Below are positions 14,060 to 15,690 of a stretch of DNA of 15,690 nucleotides, in pieces. This DNA comes from Tabrizicola_A sp044377735. GTDB lineage: Bacteria > Pseudomonadota > Alphaproteobacteria > Rhodobacterales > Rhodobacteraceae. The notes beneath the pieces were generated by a model. The model ran no database searches and was not told the origin of the DNA. It was given only the letters and a program-made list of their open reading frames with translations. The position numbers were made by a program, and so were the translations under genes. Position 1 is the first letter of the stretch, and each line of letters opens with the position of its first letter. The stretch is from assembly GCA_044377735.1 (NCBI GenBank), contig JBILYK010000082.1, forward strand, positions 1 through 15,690. Direction: 5' to 3'.

Positions 14060-14703
14060 GCGTCCAACTCCAAGGCTGTGGCGGGGACAGCTGTGCACAG
14101 CAGGCAATGGCCGGGGGTGATGTCGAACACGGGCTTGGCCGCGTACTGAACACGACCCGAGATCAACCGCGTCTCGCAGGTGCCGCAACTGCCGCCGCGA
14201 CAGCCAGAATCAACGGCAATGGAATTGCGCTCCGCGAAATCGATCAGGTTTGAGTCCCGCCCAGCCCAATCCAGGGTCCGGCCGGAACGGCGAAACCCGA
14301 TGGGCAATGCGGGACTGGCGACAGGTAAGGCCGCCGGTTTGGGCGCAGCCGCCTGGAGCCCGAAAGACTCGCGGTGAATGTCGGCATCTGCAACGCCCCA
14401 AGCCAACAAAGCCGGGATCAGCACCTTCATCATCGGGTCGGGACCGCAGATGTCGAAGGCGTGACGGCCATGCGGCAGTATCTGCTTTAGCAGGTCGAGA
14501 GTGATGAACCCCGGCGGATCGTAGTCTGGCCCCTGAACGTCCTGCGGTGTCGGATCGGCATAGAGGATGTGCAGCGCCAGACCGGAATGCGTGTCGGCAA
14601 ACTGGCGTAGGTCCGTCTTGAAGGCATGATCCTGACCGTTGCGCACGCCATAGAAAAAATGCGCTGCACGCTCGGGCTCGTCGGCCAGGGCGGCTTTCAG
14701 CAT
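14056..14703 (-). pseudogene. Ferredoxin-type NAD(P)H reductase, C-terminal half only (N-terminus deleted)
   Basis: The frame encodes 215 residues from ATG 14701-14703. Residues of about 1-118 are the second half of an NAD(P)-binding FNR domain (MLKAALADEP, FFYGVRNGQDHAF, DICGPDPMMKVLIPALLAWGV). Residues of about 130-215 are a plant-type 2Fe-2S ferredoxin domain, with ligands in CRGGSCGTC and a fourth Cys in GHCLLC. The FAD-binding domain and the front of the NAD domain are missing. Upstream, the frame continues as FTGTTPTLSMLKAAL, where the first residues belong to a universal stress protein and the following ones to a reductase, so a deletion has fused two genes near 14713-14725. The remaining half could be translated by re-initiation, because ATG 14701-14703 lies 1 nt before the uspA stop at 14697-14699. 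It could still bind a 2Fe-2S cluster but not FAD. Confidence 0.75.
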
Positions 14704-15062
14704 TGAGAGAGTCGGCGTGGTGCCGGTAAAGGCATCTTGCAGGCTCTTCCTGCGATGCGCCCAGATGGCCAGAAGCTCAGGCTTAGCCTTGCCACCGCCT
14801 TGACGGTTCCGGCAAAAGGATTGTCCTGCATGATCTGCGTGCTGCAGGATACATCATCCAGATCCTTCAGGCTGCGGGCAAGTTTCCCGAGAAGTTGGCG
14901 GGCATCGTTTACCTCGTGATCGGCCATCCGGCGCGGCCGATCGTGATCGACCACATGCACAATCTCCGGAAGGGCACCATACGCCCGGGCGAGGATGACC
15001 GCACGTCCGAGCGCCCGATCGGTCCGTTCCGAGAAATCGGTCGCGAACATGATCCTTGTCAT
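14697..15062 (-). pseudogene. uspA: Universal stress protein, truncated and frameshifted
   Basis: The start is firm: ATG 15060-15062 with AGGAGGG 6 nt upstream. MTRIMFATDFSERTDRALGRAVILARAYGA is a clear UspA N-terminus and continues family-like through DNPFAGTVKAVAR. After that the frame becomes SLSFWPSGRIAGRA and stops at 14697-14699. Shifting by one base at about 14786-14790 restores UspA sequence (AKPELLAIWAHRRKSLQDAFTGTT), so one base, probably a G of the GG run in AAGGCTAAG, is missing. The restored sequence then breaks off at GTT and continues as a reductase. UspA proteins bind ATP or act in stress survival; this one lacks the normal C-terminus. First gene of the leftward unit behind the FNR box. 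Confidence 0.8.
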
Positions 15063-15121
15063 CGTCTGCCCTCCTGTCCTTGGCGCTAAGGCAAGTAAAC
15101 CACCCAGGATCGTCTCGTGGA

Positions 15122-15135
15122 TTGATGCAGATCAA
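15122..15135. promoter_or_regulatory. FNR/FnrL-type binding site between divergent units
   Basis: TTGATGCAGATCAA is an exact match to the FNR consensus TTGAT-N4-ATCAA. Its centre is about 66 bp from the uspA start codon and about 62 bp from the helix-turn-helix gene start, so one site could serve both directions. For a class II (-41.5) arrangement, transcription would start near 15087 (leftward) and 15170 (rightward); loose -10-like stretches (TTTACT leftward, TATTCC rightward) lie near the right places. Activation at low oxygen is the expected effect. Confidence 0.85.
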
Positions 15136-15190
15136 TCAAAAGCGACAATCCTTCGCTATTCCTCACAAAGCCCGATGAGAAGTAAAAGCC

Positions 15191-15418
15191 ATGCCGCAGG
15201 ACCAGTATCAAACCGTCAAGGACGTCGCGGACCGCCTGAAGGTGGCCGAGGCGACCGTGCGCCATTGGATCAAACTTGGCCAGTTGCGCGCCATCAATAT
15301 CGGCAAGGGCTGGCGCATTGCCAATGCCGATCTGAACGAATTCCTGCGGCTGCATCAGACAGCATCGAGACAGCCCAGCGATGGATCGAACGGTCTTGCT
15401 GCAGAAGGGAAGACGTGA
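15191..15418 (+). CDS. Small helix-turn-helix DNA-binding protein (excisionase/MerR-like fold)
   Basis: A 75-residue protein whose first about 55 residues are the winged helix-turn-helix seen in the excisionase/MerR-like HTH_17 group: TVKDVADRLKVAEATVRHWIKLGQLRAINIGKGWRI, then ADLNEFLR. The remaining about 20 residues look disordered. Proteins of this type are found as phage excisionases and as small chromosomal regulators; the setting next to a transporter and under an FNR box favours a local regulator. Its TGA (15416-15418) overlaps the antiporter ATG by one base, so the two are translationally coupled. The ribosome binding site is weak (AGAAG about 9 nt upstream). Confidence 0.8.
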   Translation: MPQDQYQTVKDVADRLKVAEATVRHWIKLGQLRAINIGKGWRIANADLNEFLRLHQTASRQPSDGSNGLAAEGKT

Positions 15419-15690
15419 TGCCGGACCTGACCCCTTTTGCCGAAGTGGCCCTACTTTTAGTCATGGCCGCCGGGATTGGTCTGATCGGCACGCTGGCGCG
15501 CCAGCCCCTGATCGTCAGTTTCATCGCGGTTGGGCTGATTGCTGGGCCGTCAGCGCTGGATGTTGTGCGGTCGGATGTGCAGATCGACCTCTTGTCAGAA
15601 CTTGGCATTGCGGTGCTGCTGTTTTTGGTTGGCATCAAGTTGGACGTAAAGTTGATCCGGTCGCTGGGCGTGGTGTCGGTGATGACGGGC
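15418..15690 (+). CDS. Cation:proton antiporter, CPA2/Kef type (N-terminal part)
   Basis: The first 91 codons run off the right end of the window. ATG 15418 has AAGGGAAG upstream and overlaps the preceding TGA. Three hydrophobic segments are visible (about residues 8-25, 30-45 and 60-75), with ARQPLIVSFIAVGLIAGP and LLSELGIAVLLFLVGIKLDVKLIR. The (G)xxAGP and LxxLGxxxLLFxxGxxxD patterns are characteristic of the first helices of CPA2 antiporters, including KefB/KefC and NapA-like proteins. These exchange K+ or Na+ for H+ at the inner membrane. Whether a C-terminal RCK/TrkA-N domain is present cannot be seen. Confidence 0.88.
   Translation, partial: MPDLTPFAEVALLLVMAAGIGLIGTLARQPLIVSFIAVGLIAGPSALDVVRSDVQIDLLSELGIAVLLFLVGIKLDVKLIRSLGVVSVMTG

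Noticed and set aside
14780..14800. Programmed -1 frameshift between uspA and the reductase
   Set aside because: No X-XXY-YYZ slippery heptamer or obvious downstream stem is visible at the break, so a simple one-base loss is more likely.
1..15690. CRISPR arrays, tRNA and rRNA genes
   Set aside because: No regularly spaced direct repeats, tRNA cloverleaf signatures or rRNA core sequences were seen on either strand.

Overview
The window looks like chromosomal DNA of a GC-rich alphaproteobacterium, most likely Rhodobacterales (Rhodobacter/Roseobacter type). This rests on the protein character (short second-type GluRS, a gcvT-gcvH-gcvP operon behind a tandem glycine riboswitch), a textbook FNR/FnrL box, and intergenic GC hairpins followed by a GTATTT/GATATTT motif of the sort common between genes in that order. 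The assignment is by inspection only; no search was run.

Layout. Positions 1-275 hold the last 39 codons of an IS481-type transposase on the + strand and a 31-codon minus-strand ORF of unknown nature. From 276 to 1600 two minus-strand genes encode a secreted protein of unknown function and a small HExxH metallopeptidase. From 1711 to 4487 (+) lie gltX and a MATE efflux pump. A TPR-sulfotransferase gene converges on the MATE gene and overlaps it by 19 bp. Then comes the glycine cleavage operon: tandem glycine aptamers (6424-6582), a hairpin expression platform, gcvT, gcvH and gcvP. An unusual run of four stem-loops sits between gcvH and gcvP, and a terminator-like hairpin lies at 11232-11250. 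No dihydrolipoyl dehydrogenase (L protein) gene is in the window. An azlC-azlD pair (branched-chain amino acid export type) follows. Positions 12305-12739 are a graveyard of mobile-element scraps, including an IS3-family end with the start of orfA.

The right end is an FNR-type regulated locus. A perfect FNR box (15122-15135) sits almost midway between two divergent units. Leftward is uspA, a ferredoxin-type reductase, a four-helix cytochrome b and an octaheme cytochrome c, joined by ATGA overlaps. Rightward is a small helix-turn-helix protein overlapping by 1 nt with a CPA2/Kef-type cation:proton antiporter that runs off the window. The leftward operon is damaged: a deletion has joined the N-terminal part of a universal stress protein to the C-terminal NAD/2Fe-2S half of the reductase, and one missing base breaks the frame between them. 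With that base restored, one 335-residue hybrid frame would exist. In relatives with intact genes I would expect a complete NAD(P)H - flavin - 2Fe-2S - cytochrome b - octaheme cytochrome c relay induced at low oxygen. This is the most interesting candidate system here, though in this strain it is probably impaired.
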